This document shows positions 19,740 through 32,961 of a DNA stretch of 60,000 nt, in pieces; positions within the stretch are counted from its first letter, which is position 1; each line of letters opens with the position of its first letter. The notes below the pieces were generated by a model. The model saw nothing but the letters and a program-made list of their open reading frames with translations, did no database searches and had not been told where the DNA came from. The stretch spans positions 5,244,001-5,304,000 of the forward strand of contig WPIO01000025.1 of assembly GCA_009760855.2 (NCBI GenBank). The letters run 5' to 3'. The DNA comes from Cristatella mucedo. Its lineage: Eukaryota > Bryozoa > Phylactolaemata > Cristatellidae. Made by a program: the position numbers and the translations under genes.

Positions 19740-21590
19740 TGGGTAGCAGCTGCCCCACTTGACTCATTTCCCTCAATTCTGTGCTGCCCATATTTACATT
19801 TAAGGAGGCCACGAGTTACCTCATCCAGAAATTAATCCAATCAAAGAAGACTACAAGTGCGTTAGACAATATTCCTACTGCCTTACTTCTATCATGCGTA
19901 GTCATGCTGTTGCCATGCATAACTAACATTAAAATAGGTCCTTAGCCTCAGGTTGCATCTCTGCACCTTTCAAAAAGGCTGTTGTTAGGCCGCTAATTAA
20001 GAAAGTAAAACTAGAAAAAGAGATCTTAAGCAACTTCGGTCCAGTCTCCTTTCTACCGTTCCTATGGAAGGCACTTGAGCAAGTTGTGGCAGACCAACTG
20101 AACTCTTATATTGAAACTTCAAGCCTAACTAGTAAGCTCCAGTCTGACTTTAGAGCTAATTATTCCTCAGAGCCAGTATTACTTCGGGTGTATACCAACC
20201 TTTTTAGGCATATAGATTTACGTGAAGTCCCTCTGCTTGTTTTGCTTGATATTTCGGCAACATTTGATATTGAGTTGATCACCAAGTCTTTCTCGAGTGC
20301 TGCTCATCTTGCCTGGGCACCACTGGCACAGCACTACAATGGTTCAGATCCTATCTCAGTGACAGACTGCAGAGTATTGATGTGAACGGACACAGATTGT
20401 CTGATGAGCCACTGAAGTACAAGATACCCCAGGGCTCCGTGCTCAGTCGTTTCTCTTCACAGTTTATACTCTCTCTCTCTCTCTCTCTCTCTCTTACCGA
20501 TGTGATTGCCAAGTACAACCGAGGTTTTCTTTAATTTCTATGCAGACAAACTCAGTTGTACATTTGCTTTGATTCCTCCCAGCTCTCAGGCAAGTCCAGT
20601 TCTCCAAAATCCTTTGCTGCATGTCTTGATGACATCCGCGTATGGATGGCAGCAAATTTTCTCAATTTGAATGACGATGAAACCCCTTACTAGTTATGGG
20701 TAAACCAAATGTGACTCAGAAATTGGAAAACCTAACGCTCAAAATCGGCAATGCTAACATATCTTCTATTGCATCTGCACGTAATCTAAGCGTCCTGCTC
20801 CAAAGTTATCTTTCATTAGAGGACCACATCAGCTCCACAGTCAAGTTTGCCTACTTGCAGATTCGTAACATAGCTAAAATTCGGGCTTTTCAAGGCTGGA
20901 TTCCCACATCTAAATTCGCCCATGCATTTGTGACATCCCGTCTTGACTTCTGCAACTCACTCCTTGCTGGTCTTCCGGCATGTGCAATTAGGCGGTTACA
21001 GCAGGTACAAATCTCTGAAGCTAATCCCACCTGTCGTAAGCATTGCAGTTGCCACGTCACACCACTTCTCGCCGACCTGCACTGGCTCCCAGTAAAGCAA
21101 TGTATCGACTTCAAGGCTTTGTCACTCACTTTTAGGTCCCTTCATTCTCTAGCTCCAGCCTACCAATCAGATCTACTCCCCACCGGGCTAGGCATCGTAC
21201 CACCTGCTTCACTGACACGAATAGCTTAGAAATACATCGTACGAACCGCAAATCCTTTGGAGACCATGCCTTTATTCATATGCTCCAAAGGCCTGAAAAT
21301 CACTCCCGACTGACTTCACGACACCCCCATCTTGGAGACATTTAGATGGTCCTTGTGAATCGTCCTTTGTGACCGTATGCGTGCGAACACTGTGCATCCC
21401 GTCACTAACCTTATTTACATGACATTGTGCATGTCACCTCTAATCATATTATGCTTGTTGACATTGTGCATGTTACTGCTAACCATTTAATCATGTTTCC
21501 TCTACAGTAAATGTAAAATGTCTAGAAAGACATCAAGTTATCTGAGGGTGTTATGAAAAATCATCATTACTATTATAATAATTAGTATCA
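19740..21590 (+). mobile_element. CR1/L2-like LINE, degraded ORF2 and 3' UTR (copy A)
   Basis: Reverse transcriptase signatures in shifting frames: SALDNIPTALL, APFKKAVVRPLIKK, SNFGPVSFLPFLWKALE, FRANYSSEPVLLR, VLLDISATFD (palm motif with the first Asp), [43 protein letters not shown] and FRSLHSLAP. A (CT)n tract (20465-20494) interrupts the region where the YxDD motif should lie. It ends in the family's 3' UTR with the stem-loop remnant (about 21500-21560). Many stops, so inactive. Confidence 0.8.
20465..20494. repeat. (CT)n microsatellite inside LINE copy A
   Basis: About 30 bases of CT repeats within the reverse-transcriptase region. Confidence 0.85.
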
Positions 21591-22370
21591 GACAAGTATC
21601 CAGCAATCAAATGGTAAAGTTAAAAAAGCTACTTAACGAACAGTTATCACAGCTTGAGCTAACCGTCCAGCAAATAGGCTTAACTTCTAGCTAGTGCGAT
21701 CCTTTACCGATCGGTGGGGCTTGCTCTGAGACCTCTCTTCTGTGGCATCGCCTTGCATGTACTAAATTAGAGCTCCCGATTTGGATATAAATAAGCAAAG
21801 TTGTTAGTGAGAGGCTTCAAAGTGAGAGGTTTCACCTCGCAACAATAACTCGTTGTTCAACTAGGTGACAGTGTGTGTCGTTTATCGGGGCTCTCTGAGG
21901 GAATCCACCTCTGTCCTATATCGCTGGCGAGAGAGCACAGCCGTGCCTATTCACTGCTATTTGTGACTCTGACCGAAGCCATCTATTTGCACTCGTATAG
22001 CCTCGCCAAATTCTTTGCTCTTCAAATATGCTAAAAATAGGTGTCTTAATTGTTAGAAGTTGATCAATAAACTAAATTCCTGATCGTTGGTATGCCGAAG
22101 CTGACAGCAGAGGCATTTGAGTTTCGCATCTGTACTGGGAATTAAAACCAAATCGTCAGAATTAAAACTGCGCCGGTCTTCTTCTTAGTTTTGGAACTTG
22201 GTTCGAAATGCTTAATCGAGTCGCAATTCATTCAACGACAATGTGTCTTCACGGCATCGTCGTTCGCAGGGAATGCCCCAGCCTATGGCTATGGTGAAAT
22301 CTGCAGTTCACTTTTCCGATAAGTTCTAGTCCTCTTTAGTGTTACTTACCAGAATATCGTTGATCGAAGT
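21591..22370. other. No gene seen
   Basis: Sequence between LINE copy A and the GC-rich region before PDCL3. No coding or repeat signal recognised. Confidence 0.35.
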
Positions 22371-23275
22371 TACAACGGGCAAAATAGGCGGCCGAACTGG
22401 CCGCCTCGGCAAGAGAACGCGAGCGACAGTCAGTCGGGCTAGCGAGCAGCTGTCTCTCTGTCAGAAGCGTGCTGGCTCCCTGGCGAGTTTATTCGAACAC
22501 TGCGAGCGACTTTTAAAGATCACCGAGGTCTCGCCAGGTTCAGAAAACGCAGAGAGTCCGTTATATCCATCAGGCATTCAGGGTCAGCAAATTCTGCTCT
22601 GCCTCGCGACTTTAGGCGATCTCTAACACGCTGAGGACGAAAAGCCGGGGCAACGCTGTCAAAATCGCCCGCAGCTTTAGGTAGCCAACTGAGAAACGTC
22701 CCTTTCCGTCCCCGGTTTCAGAGGCAAATGCCCCCACCCCCCGGCGACAGACCGCGGACTTAGCAAATGTGTCCGCGCTTTCATTGGCGAAAGCAGATCG
22801 TGCGAATCGCGGAGCACGTCGCAATTAGCTCTGAAACCTGGCCAAGAATCGCCGGCGCTGGACAAGCGCCGGGCAATTACCGACCGAAGCGAAAGGGCAG
22901 CTCCTTTTTCGTGAACGTAACTCGACACTCCCCCACTCCCTCCGGCCGTGGCTCCTCCTCCAAGGTGCTTCCTAAGCGCTGAAGCGCTGAAGAGTGTGTC
23001 CCGCGCACGGAGCCTGAACTACCCGATAGATCCACGGAAAAAGGCGTCGGGACGCAATTCACACAGCCCGCTGCAGCCAAACATAACCGCAGGTTATTGG
23101 TCAACGCCAACAATACTACCATAAAAAGCGCAGGACGCCCTACTACCGCGGCACACCGAGATCGGGCGGAAGTGTGACGGCCCGGCTGGCCGCGACCGTC
23201 TTTTCCTTTTCTAGAGCTCCTGCTCTCTTTCATTGCTGTTCTGTGCTGTTCTGTGCTGGTGGACGCCTCTTCACT
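22371..23275 (+). promoter_or_regulatory. GC/CpG-rich promoter region and 5' UTR of PDCL3
   Basis: Base composition rises sharply above its AT-rich flanks, with many CpG dinucleotides (GGCGGCCG, GCGCGCG-like runs near the start codon). It ends at the PDCL3 start codon. It is typical of a CpG-rich housekeeping promoter; no TATA box is obvious. Overlapping open frames here look like by-products of high GC. Confidence 0.55.
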
Positions 23276-26055
23276 ATGCAGGCAGGTTATCGCGTCGCGC
23301 GGTTACTCGCGTCGCTTCAGATCGCGCTCGGAAGCCGGTTTAATTCCAAACAATTGCCGTGCAGTGTGCACAACCGGGCTTGTCGAAGGGGCGCGTCAGG
23401 CCCGGCTTAGCGTTCGGCTCGCAGCATTGCTGAACGGAGAGCGAGCGGGCACCACCCCACGGGCTCGAGTGTAGCAACCCAGCCCCCCCGAGCCAATCGA
23501 AGCAAACTAAACGTTGAGCTAGGTCGGAATGCTGTCGCATAAAAAAAAAAATAAAAATACTTGCCGATTTTACAGCCTCATTGGTATACCTGCAGAAGAG
23601 CCTAAATAGCTATCACTGCCGTTTCTAGTTAGCAATACAGAACCGTCTACTGTAGGATTTGAACCCGCGACCTCGGTTAGTAAGAGCGAGCACTTAACCT
23701 ACTGGGCTGTCTCAGCCGCATTCTCCATTGTAATTCTCGCTAGGCGCGACTAGCCTTTAGCCAGCCACTACCGCGACGCTGTCTAGCAGTCAGCTGAATG
23801 CGAAGCCGCCAGCCAATTAGCTAGCGCCATGCGTTTGACGTAAGCGCGGCAGCGAGCCATGGCCCATCTTCATAATAATAATACATTTTTCATAGCGCCC
23901 TCAGACAACTTAAGCTATTTCTAGGCACATTGCATATGTTGCAAAGGAAGCACGATTGTATGGTTATCATTCTCAATGAGAGCAATCACAGCGTGGTTAG
24001 AGTTGACATGCACAGGTCAGTATGCAAATAGGGTCTTGGACCGACCAGAAAGGGCTTGTCGGGCGGCTCGGCGGCCCGTCGCCTCGATGGCTGAATCCTG
24101 GCCCACGTATCTGCCCGTGCACGGGAGCGGCATTGTTCTTGAACCTGTGCGAATGAGTGAGCCGTCCATCGTCGCAGCGAAGAAATCTCGAGAGTCCCTC
24201 AGTGGGTCGTGCTTCATGCTGCCATGTGTCAGATGCAGCAGGGCCACTTAATCGTTACCTTCAGCCACCACCGTACTAGAACGAGATTAGGCGTTTTTCT
24301 GCTAGCACGCCTCTTACCGACGTCCTTGGTTAAAAGTGGCGTGAGGATCGCACCGTCGTGACGAGCATTGACTGGCAATGCAGCTTTGTTTGTGATGCAA
24401 TTTCCATAGGACCCAAATGCCGACACCCAGTGGAATGACATCTTGCGAGCTAAAGGTATCTTACCGCCGAAGGATGAGATCACTGAAGAAGACATTATCG
24501 GAATGGTTGAGCAGACCGTCCAGCAAAAAACGCAAGGCAAGTTCACGCTGGCGTTCATTGCGCTGCCGGCGACACATGCCGAGGCCGCTCGGCAAGGAGG
24601 CGCGGGGTGGAGCCCCTGCGACGGCCGCTCTCTGCAGCGGCGGTGACGCCTGTAGGCACAATGTGGCAGCACTGCTCCTGCGCTCCCCTCGAAATTCCCA
24701 GAGTCACGTGTGGACTCCTTCCTGCTCGCCCATCATACCCGAAGAAGCATCGTGCACCGAATCACACGGCGTGCTCGTCGACTCGGCGCTCGTCCTCAGG
24801 AGCCTTTTTGTCGCCATGGCATTACCTTTTTGTCGCTATGGCATTATCTCGTAATCGGATGTTCGAACAATGCAATGGCTGTCGGGAGTCACACTTGTGC
24901 AGACTAGACCCTGAGTTACTCGTTCGAACGTCGCTGCCTTCCTCAGCAGCTCGTTATCATGCTCGTGAGGTTAGCGTTTGACCTAGACCTCTAGGTCGCA
25001 ATGCTTTCTTGCATTAGAGCTGTCTGCATTCTAGCTGCTTTGTGCAGCAAGCTAGTGGAATGGCATTGGTGCATCCATTCGAAGCCAGCAGCAGTATGTT
25101 CTCAGTGTACTGCAAGCTGCCTACTTTGGTTGTCACAATGTATGGCGGCAATGTGCTCTCAGCCTATCATTGGTACTTATGGTCTTGGCTGCCTACAATG
25201 AGAGGCTCTTGGCATGTCATTGCAATGTAGTCGAAAACTACCCGGAGTATCTGCTGACAGCCCGTGAGGTTAGCTGGCCTGTACCAGCTAGCTGGCAGTG
25301 TGCATTTGTGTTGTGCAGTTGTCAAATCGTGTTCGCTGTATCGATGAATGATGGAGCTGTGTTGTCACTACTGTGCCAATGCTGATTATGTTTCTGGTCA
25401 TTTATCGCCGTCAGCGATAGCCGCGGCCAGGTTGGCCATGGAGAAGAGGCTCGTGCTGGCTCCAGCTGGCATGCAGCGCACTGCCAGTCACGGCTGTCAG
25501 GCAGGGCTTACTGAGCGCAGGCGTGGGACACTGCTCTAAGTTACTGCTGTCACAGGCGGTGCTGCTTGCGCCGGCTCCCGTGTTTCTCTCGCCTACACTC
25601 CTGCAAGCGATGCAGGCTTGGCTCACGGCCCCAAGCGAGTGTGGAAAAGGAGCATTAGTAGCCCCATTGTAAAAGTAGAAGCAAGCCGTTTCAACAGCCA
25701 CATGTGTATTTAACCGGGTAGAAGAGTGATAGTGGCTATCATCCCTACTTGCAGCTGGCAATGAGGAGTTAATTGCCCACTGGAGAATTCGAACCCACTA
25801 CCCGGGTCGTAAAGTGTGAGCACCTTGTCCCTGGGCTAAGTGGGATCTCGGGAAACTGGAGGCAGGTATGTTCAGCTCGCTTATATGTTCGTTACCTATT
25901 GATGCTTGCCATACTTTTTTCAAGGAAAGGGCATGGGTGACATGGACCTAGACGAGTTGAATGAACTGGAAGACGAAATCGACGAAGATGAGGAACGTGT
26001 TTTTGAGGAGTACAGGTATACCAACAGATTGCAAAAGTACTGCACGCCCACACTA

Positions 26056-26140
<85 letters not shown>

Positions 26141-26800
26141 TGCTCCCATGCGTTGGCATGCACATGGGTGGGTGCTTGCGTTTGAGTACAACCATGTCAT
26201 GACGAAGCACCGGACCGTACCAAAAGATAAGAGGCAGTGTGCTCGTCCAGTTCGCATTCCCTGTCAAGTTTGCATTCACTGCCTGTTCGGTTAGGTAGAA
26301 TTCCTTTCACCTGATTCTACTCCTTAGTTACTGTCTGATATGGTCGTATAAGTTGTAGCAATTGCACCGGAAGTCGGCACCTTTTGTTTTAATTGCACCG
26401 TTTGAGACCCTTGCGATCGTGATGTGACCACATTGATGACCTCCTGGTCTTGGTAATTGAACCAAAGCTGTGAAGAAAAACCTCAGCTCCTGTACTGACC
26501 TTATATGGTAGTCATTCTGCCCAAGTTATTGCAGTAGTACATGGGACCACTGCATGTAGTGTAGTAGTTGCTTCGAATGTCCAATGAAAAATATTCTCTG
26601 GTGCCCAAATCTAACCAGGTCCTTTAGGTCTGGATTCTGTTGCATTGATCTTGAGTACGGCCACCTGGTGTGGCTGAAGCCATTAGACATCGCACACGGA
26701 CTGCAGCTGTTAAAATCATGAGCATCAGACTTCTTAGCCCCTCAGAAAACTGGGTTCGACTGGCCATTCCATCTGCCTCCTTAACTCAAGCTTGGCACAG

Positions 26801-26836
<36 letters not shown>

Positions 26837-29800
26837 TCACTTGATAAAGCGCCCTCAGAGAACTTAATCTCTCTCTAGGCGCTTTACATTTGCTGTAAAG
26901 TGAAATGCAATTAGTATAGTTATAATTGCTGTCATTCTGACTAATAGTTGATGTGTGAGCAATTAGGGCTGAGTAAGCCTTATCTTGGGGTGCAGGTGTG
27001 GTTGCATCACAAGGTGAAAAGTAGCTTGGGTGCATTGATCAGTGCTGATTTATCTTGCATACGAATCTTGGGACTTGCCGACTCTACCAACTGTGGTTGC
27101 ATCAACAATGTCATTGCAATTTGTGGTCGTAAGTATCGCTTCTCATTTTTCAGACGTAAAAGGCTTCAAGAACTTCAGGAAGCCCAGAGACGCAACGTCT
27201 TTGGAAGTGTCGTTGAGATATCCAAGGCAGACTATGTTGACCAAGTCAACAAAGCTGGTGACGATGTGTGGGTTGTCGTCCACGTATATAAAGACTCGTG
27301 AGTGCACTCAAGCTGTTTTATAAATTCGTCGATCACATTGTGTTTCGACGCCGGTATCATCATATTTAACATGCAGATATTATATGAAGCCTAGTAAAAC
27401 TAGTATACTTGCTTGGTACTAATGTCCTTATCTGGTCCAGCTATAACTGGCTACTTAGGTTACTTCATTCACTTCTTTGGCAAACGAGCTAGTAATGTAA
27501 TTCTTAGTTTTCCGTCGGTGTGTCTGCATTTCATCGGTTGGATCATTGGTCCAAGAAACCGAGGGTGAAAAGTTCATGACGTACCGGTAGTGAAATTTTT
27601 CAGCTCCTATTACCCAAAGTAAATATTTAAAAATACATACGATTGTCAGATTTTATTGGCATGTGTGACAGTCGCAGCTTCAGCGTTTGATTTGACGGTC
27701 AAGGAATGGGTTTTGCATCAGCCAATTGGCAAAATTCGCACGTTTCTTAGAAGAATGAATGCATTATCATGACCATTGTCTGAAGTGACAGCTTTGATGG
27801 GTTTGCTGCATCGATGTTGCCATTGCGACGAATTGACCTACTTGTTGAATGAAAACGTGGAGTCATTAATATGGAGCTAAAGCATGACCTTACCCTGGCT
27901 AGTCTATCGTAGGTAAGGCTGAAGGAGGTAGGCTGTTCCAGTTTTAAGAAGTGTTGCAGCCCTAGTAAAAACCGTCATTATTTGTTCCAGGCATTATCTT
28001 TGTTAGCAGCAGCTTTTTGTTGTGGCAGTATTGAGCTCTAGATGAATTGAAAATTGCTTAATGATGAAGCTTGCCGACAGTATGAAAATAGACAACTGCA
28101 ACTCAAGAATCCAGATATTCGCAAGCATTAGTAATTCATCTTGAAGTCTGTGTGATCAGACGGCTTCTAGCACGGCTTCTAGCAGATTTGGCAAGAGTTA
28201 AAAGAATGCATGACTGCTCTTATGGTATTCTCTGATGACTGAGAAAGACGATAATGATGCCCAGCTCTTTGTCTTTGTTGCACTCAATAACAGATACAAG
28301 GGATTAGATACAAGGGAAACGTCTGCGATTAGGTCTAGAGTTAACTTGAGTGCTTGTCTATAAGATGCAACTGAGTTTTAAGTGAAGGCATAGTGCAATC
28401 ACCGGACGGTACTTTCTGAAAAATTCTATTCTGTGCAGAATATTGGTTAAAACTTCCGGTGCACAGACTTGTACCAAGGGCTCGAACACTTCTCACATTC
28501 AGGTATTTCCATTTTCTAGTTAGTAGTCGGTATTTGGCCCTGTGAGTCGCAGGAGATTCTGTGGGATTGCTCGATAAGCCAATGCTAATAAGATCGTTTT
28601 TCTTCCAAAGCTAATCCTGACATGATATGAGCATTTTCTAATACTTCACCAGCCTATGTTTGACTGCTAACTTGCTCCAATTCGCAAGTGTGGAAGCTGA
28701 CTTTGAATAGAGGCTAAATCTGCTTGAGTGAGGTGGCACTCATCATAATAAAAATGGCTGTATTTGGGAAGGTGAGCTGCAGGGTGACTAGTCGACGAAC
28801 GAACAGTTTTGTAGCAGTAGCTTGAGATATTTGGTGGAATCCAGTTGCCTCTCTGTCAGGTTTTGTGATCCAAGATTCCTCCACGAATACTTTCAATATT
28901 TACTTTTAAATATGCCAACTCATTCTTTAGAAAAATACTATTGAAGATGTGGTCCTGAAACCCTCAAAAGAACGCTTTTTGTCACTAACCTCTCTCTCGC
29001 CATTTAGCCTTGACCTTTCATCACGTCTAAAGGCCTAACTGTTCTATCATGACGTCAAAAACCCTAACCGTTCCTTGCTCATCGCTCAAGCTTTTTGTTT
29101 GGCACATTTCTGATCAAGCTTTTATTATACAAGTAGTCGCCACTGAACCATTGTCATGTAAAAAGGTAAAGATTAACTGCTTTATTAGCAACCCCATTTA
29201 TACATCGGCAGAAGAACTTTAGTGGCTATCGCTTCCACTTACAGTGGACAATAAAGAATTGGCTACTGTGTGACCGGCTTGAGCAAAATTCATTGAACAA
29301 TTCACTGTTTCACTTCTAGGTATGATGTGTTATTTCCTAAAAACCGGCTTGTTGCTGCATGTGCTTGTGAACTGGGCGTGTCAACTTAAGCATTCATGCA
29401 TCACGTTTGTTGTCGATGTTGAAATTGGACAAGCTGGCTTAGTGCACTGATCATCTGTGAAAATGCTGTCATGAATTCGTATCCATCTTTTGAAATGCCG
29501 GGTGATGAAATTGTTGATCATCCTTTGAAATTCTGAGTTCATGTAGGTTTCACCAACCTAATATGTACTTAGACTCTCGCGAGAATTCTTCCAAGTGAAT
29601 GAACTAGGTTCGATAGTGAAAAAACAAGCTTTTTTGGACTGGGTGAAGTTCAAGCAGCAGTGGGATACAGTTGTCCATGCATAGTATAGTAGGGCTGTGA
29701 TGTGACATACCCATATTTGTGAGTGCATGGATTGAAGATCGTTAGTCTCAAGGACCTCCTTTGTAGCTAATACCATGCATGTGCTATTGTAACTGACCAG

Positions 29801-30748
29801 AAGTCAGTTAAATTAGTGGTGCCTTTCGTTTTGTGTTTGCTGGACCGGCAGCTTTATACTTTTAGGATACCACTGTGCAAGCTGATTAACCTTCATCTTA
29901 CGAGCCTAGCGAGGCGGTTTGCAAGTACTAAGTTTGTGAAGAGCGTCTCAACAGTATGCATACCTAATTACCCAGACAAAAATTTGCCGACCGTTTTCGT
30001 CTACCTCAACGGCGACATGAAAAAACAGTTTATTGGGCCTCTGGAATTTGGAGGAATGAACCTGAAAGAAGAAGGTACGATTGGATCTGAGACTTGTCAT
30101 TCGTCGATGCTAACTTGCAGTCAAATTTGGTGATTATCACAGCAGCCACAACAGGCTATTCAGTATACGCGAGGAATATGAATAAAAAATATACATTTGT
30201 ACAGCACTCTAGGAGAACTTAATCTCTATCCAGGCACTTCACATATGCCGCAGGGCTCGAACCTTTGAATTCGGTCATCAAATGCATTCACCTTGACCTC
30301 GGTCTTAAAGGCAGCCTATTTACCCCTGTGCCAAACCAGGGCTGCAAAGCAACCAACCAATTGAATATGTTGTGCACGTCGCCTCTGACCATGTCATGCA
30401 TGTTGACATGCATGCATGCTACCACTAATAATTTCATCATGCTTTCTTTATAGCATATGTAAAGTGCCTAAAAGAGATTAAGTTCTTCAAGGGTGCTATA
30501 CAAATATATTATTGTTATTATTATTATCGTGTTCACTGGTTTCTGCAAGTATTTGTTTAGGTTGGTAGGGCTTGTCCTCAAGGCTGTTACCTGGTGCTGT
30601 TGCAGATCTGGAGTGGATGTTGGGTCAAGCCGGTGCCGTGCCTACACAGCTCGAGGAGAATCCCCGAAAGCCTGTGCACGATGCTCTGCAGTCAGCTATA
30701 CACTCAAGTGCTGCAGCAGATAAGATCGACGACGAGAACGATTGGTAG
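23276..30748 (+). CDS. PDCL3: Phosducin-like protein 3 (six exons, complete)
   Basis: Exons: 23276-23281, 24410-24536, 25925-26015, 27154-27297, 29866-30074 and 30606-30748. They sum to 720 nt (239 aa plus stop), the same length as human PDCL3, with all phases matching. Landmarks: [36 protein letters not shown], the acidic [103 protein letters not shown] and [12 protein letters not shown], then an acidic C-terminus. Thioredoxin-like fold from about residue 95 to 200. Known role: cytosolic cofactor of the CCT/TRiC chaperonin, affecting actin/tubulin folding. Odd: introns 1 and 2 have GC donors (gcaggt, gcaagt), and exon 1 codes for only two residues. Introns carry SINEs and a GT microsatellite. 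Confidence 0.93.
23572..23725 (-). repeat. SINE family 2 (tRNA-headed)
   Basis: Reverse copy in PDCL3 intron 1. It has a B-box-like GGATTTGAACCCGC and an A-box-like region near TAACCTACTGGGC, with the tail toward 23572 (CAGCCTCATT). Confidence 0.55.
23868..23970 (-). repeat. LINE 3'-tail copy
   Basis: (ATA)n, then CATAGCGCCCTCAGACAACT, TTGCATATGTTGCAAAGGAA and GCACGATTG: the reverse of the LINE 3' UTR. Confidence 0.65.
25650..25850 (-). repeat. SINE family 2 (tRNA-headed)
   Basis: Reverse copy in PDCL3 intron 2 with GAATTCGAACCCACTACCCG (B box) and CTTGTCCCTGGGCTAAG (A box). Confidence 0.55.
26059..26138. repeat. (GT)n microsatellite
   Basis: About 78 bases of GT/CA in PDCL3 intron 3, just after exon 3. 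Overlapping translated frames are by-products of the repeat. Confidence 0.9.
26800..26925 (-). repeat. LINE/SINE 3'-tail copy with (AAT)n
   Basis: (ATA)n, then CACTTGATAAAGCGCCCTCA, GAGAACTTAATCTC and TAGGCGCTTTACATTTGCTG: a well-conserved reverse tail in PDCL3 intron 3. Confidence 0.75.
29152..29290 (-). repeat. SINE family 2
   Basis: Reverse copy in PDCL3 intron 4: GGTAAAGATTAACTGC, then CCCATTTATACATCGGCAGA and GTGGACAATAAAGAATTGGC. Confidence 0.5.
30178..30345 (-). repeat. SINE family 1 (tRNA head plus LINE-like tail)
   Basis: Reverse copy in PDCL3 intron 5: ATTTGTACAGCACTCTAGGA, ATCTCTATCCAGGCACTTCA, GCAGGGCTCGAACC. Confidence 0.65.
30368..30530 (+). repeat. LINE 3' UTR copy
   Basis: CACGTCGCCTCTGACCATG, the CATGC-rich section, TTTCATCATGCTTTCTTTA, then the stem-loop tail and (ATT)n. 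In PDCL3 intron 5, directly beside an oppositely oriented SINE. Confidence 0.7.
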
Positions 30749-30786
30749 TTTGACAGCCATTTTCGGACTGCTTACAATCCAGTACG

Positions 30787-30792
30787 AATAAA
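30787..30792 (+). terminator. Polyadenylation signal of PDCL3
   Basis: AATAAA 38 bases after the PDCL3 stop codon. Confidence 0.65.
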
Positions 30793-32961
30793 TAAGATCA
30801 ATCGTTTCTCACCTGTGCTATTCACGTTTGCTACCTGTTTTGTTGAGGCTTCATCTTGTCAGTACTAATCATTATGGTGCATGCAGCTTGCGTGATGCTT
30901 CACGCGACAGACTCGTGCAATTGTTGTGGTTTTTTAATCTAATTCTGTCACTCGAGTGGCCCCTGAGGACACCATTGGCTTTGATTTCACTATTTGTCAC
31001 ACGTGAAATTAACGATCCAATTTCGGACTTCCACAATGCTACTGGATGCATGTTGCAACACAATAATATAGTCTTGCGGTTATCGGCGAACGTTTATGGA
31101 AAATAGATGCTTGCTGCCAAAATCTAATAGCCGTATTATGGCTGGCAGCATGGTGGTTGTGAGTCCATAGGTACTGCAGGTCTGATGGTGTGTAAAGGGA
31201 TGGAAACGCCTTCTGATGACCAGATGGCGATTGTTTATGTCCTATGAACTAGACTGTATATAATGTTTCTAGACGTTTTCTAATATTGATTGTTTTTTTA
31301 CCAGTGACACCTACTATGTGTCCTTATTAGTATGCAGGATTGTGTGTCGCTAGCTTGTGTCTTTAATGCATGTGCCATTTTTGTATTCGTATTCGACGTT
31401 GGCTATCCCAAAGTGTAAGGTCTTTTGTTTCCACTTAAAGCTATTAAACGTGTTAATTCGACTATTATAGCTCAGTTCTCGTTTTCACTGAATGTGGAAC
31501 TGGGTTTGCTGACGAGCAAATTCTATGGCATGACTCATAGGAAAAGAATGTAGAACGAATATTTGAACAACGGGCAGAAGTGAATAATCATTTCTGTTCC
31601 ATTTTCATTTCGCACAGCTCGACGAATTGAACTTACCAAAGAGATAATCAGAGAAGAGGTTTCAACAATGTATCTCGGTATGTGCTACTGCTTTAAAACA
31701 GCATTTTAGACACAAGTTATGAATAGCTTATTTAACATCATAGCCCCATTTATGTAGTCACAAGACAGCCTTTGCAAGATTTCACACTGCTTGCACAGGC
31801 TAAACATAATTTCGTGCTGCAGGACTAGACCCACGAAGCACCTTTTAAGTTTAAACTAGGACGACTGGCCAGTGACCAAGAAACACTTTCCTACTACTGT
31901 AGAAATGATTTCATAGGAAAGACGATGTCAATGGCTTTAAATAAGATCGTGGAGTTATGCCCGATGCCAGAAAGAGCCCAATCAACTTCTTATCGATCAA
32001 AAAATGGTTGAAAGCCTAGTCAACCAGCCCAATTACTTGAGTAAGCTTAAGCCAACCTAGTAACCAATCGTATGCCTCTGAATGACCCCATGCTTGCCAA
32101 TTGAGTAAGCAGGCTGCCGGAATCAAACCCACAATCTGTGCTAGTGTCTTGCAGATAGGCTCTTAGCCCAAGTACCTAACCTTCAGTGTTCGCATGGTAA
32201 TTTCGGGAGTAAATGTTCCAACGAAACTGCCACCATTCCGACGTCGCGATAAAATCAGAAAGTCATATGTGTGGGGCCTTGATCTCTCACATAGAATTAG
32301 TCTGCATTAATTCGACACGCAAAGATTTTGCGAACAGATGATTGCAGACAGTTAGGCACCTTTATAGTTCTGGTTCGGCCTCTAGTGAAAGATACTATGA
32401 GCAGTCGAATTCGTTAGCTCAGTGTTGTATTGTCTATCAAGCCTACCTACCTACCAACTAATAAGGTGGCCTTTGGGATTAATGCATATGTAATGGCTTG
32501 TCGAAGTCTTGAGTAATGCTCAGAGAAAGTGGTAATAACTGTTGTAGCTCTTTAGGTTTAAATATATTGACATTGGTATCTGGAGTTTCCCTGTTAACTT
32601 TGAACAGTCGACATTAACTTTGGTGTGACCATGTCTAGTTGAAACCATTGGCATATAGACTATTTGTGATGAAGGACTGTCAGATTGCAGTTATGGCAGC
32701 TAGTGGTGCAATGCAACTTATGTGCTAGCGATGAAAGACTGGCTACGTAAACACACATCTGATGCTTGGCTGTTTAGTGCAGCCCCATTTAGCTGGCAAA
32801 CAACACTCTTAAAACATTGCCAAGCGTATAAGCAGACTGCACACTTTCAAATGTGATACAAGGTACACATCAAGTGGAAAACGAAAAATTATGAGGAAGT
32901 GGTTGCAAGAAAAACCAGCACTCAGCAGCACCAGTCCACCTTGCAATTGCTTCGTGAATAT
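30793..32961. other. Intergenic between convergent PDCL3 and SPAG1 genes
   Basis: No gene supported. A tRNA-like reverse SINE head may lie at 32100-32190 (GGAATCAAACCCACAATCTG). A splice-flanked open stretch at 31619-31678 has no partner exon. SPAG1 3' UTR probably occupies the right end. Confidence 0.4.

Noticed and set aside
22339-23540. GC-rich ORFs before PDCL3 as a separate gene
   Set aside because: No family resemblance; best explained as a CpG-rich promoter and 5' UTR.
26064-26294. ORFs made of Cys-Val or Thr-His repeats at the (GT)n tract, and similar frames at 59507-59768
   Set aside because: Translations of dinucleotide repeats.
31619-31678. Possible + strand exon between good-looking splice sites (CACAG before, GTATGT after), open as RRIELTKEIIREEVSTMYL
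   Set aside because: No partner exon or family match found; PDCL3 already ends at 30748 with a poly(A) signal.
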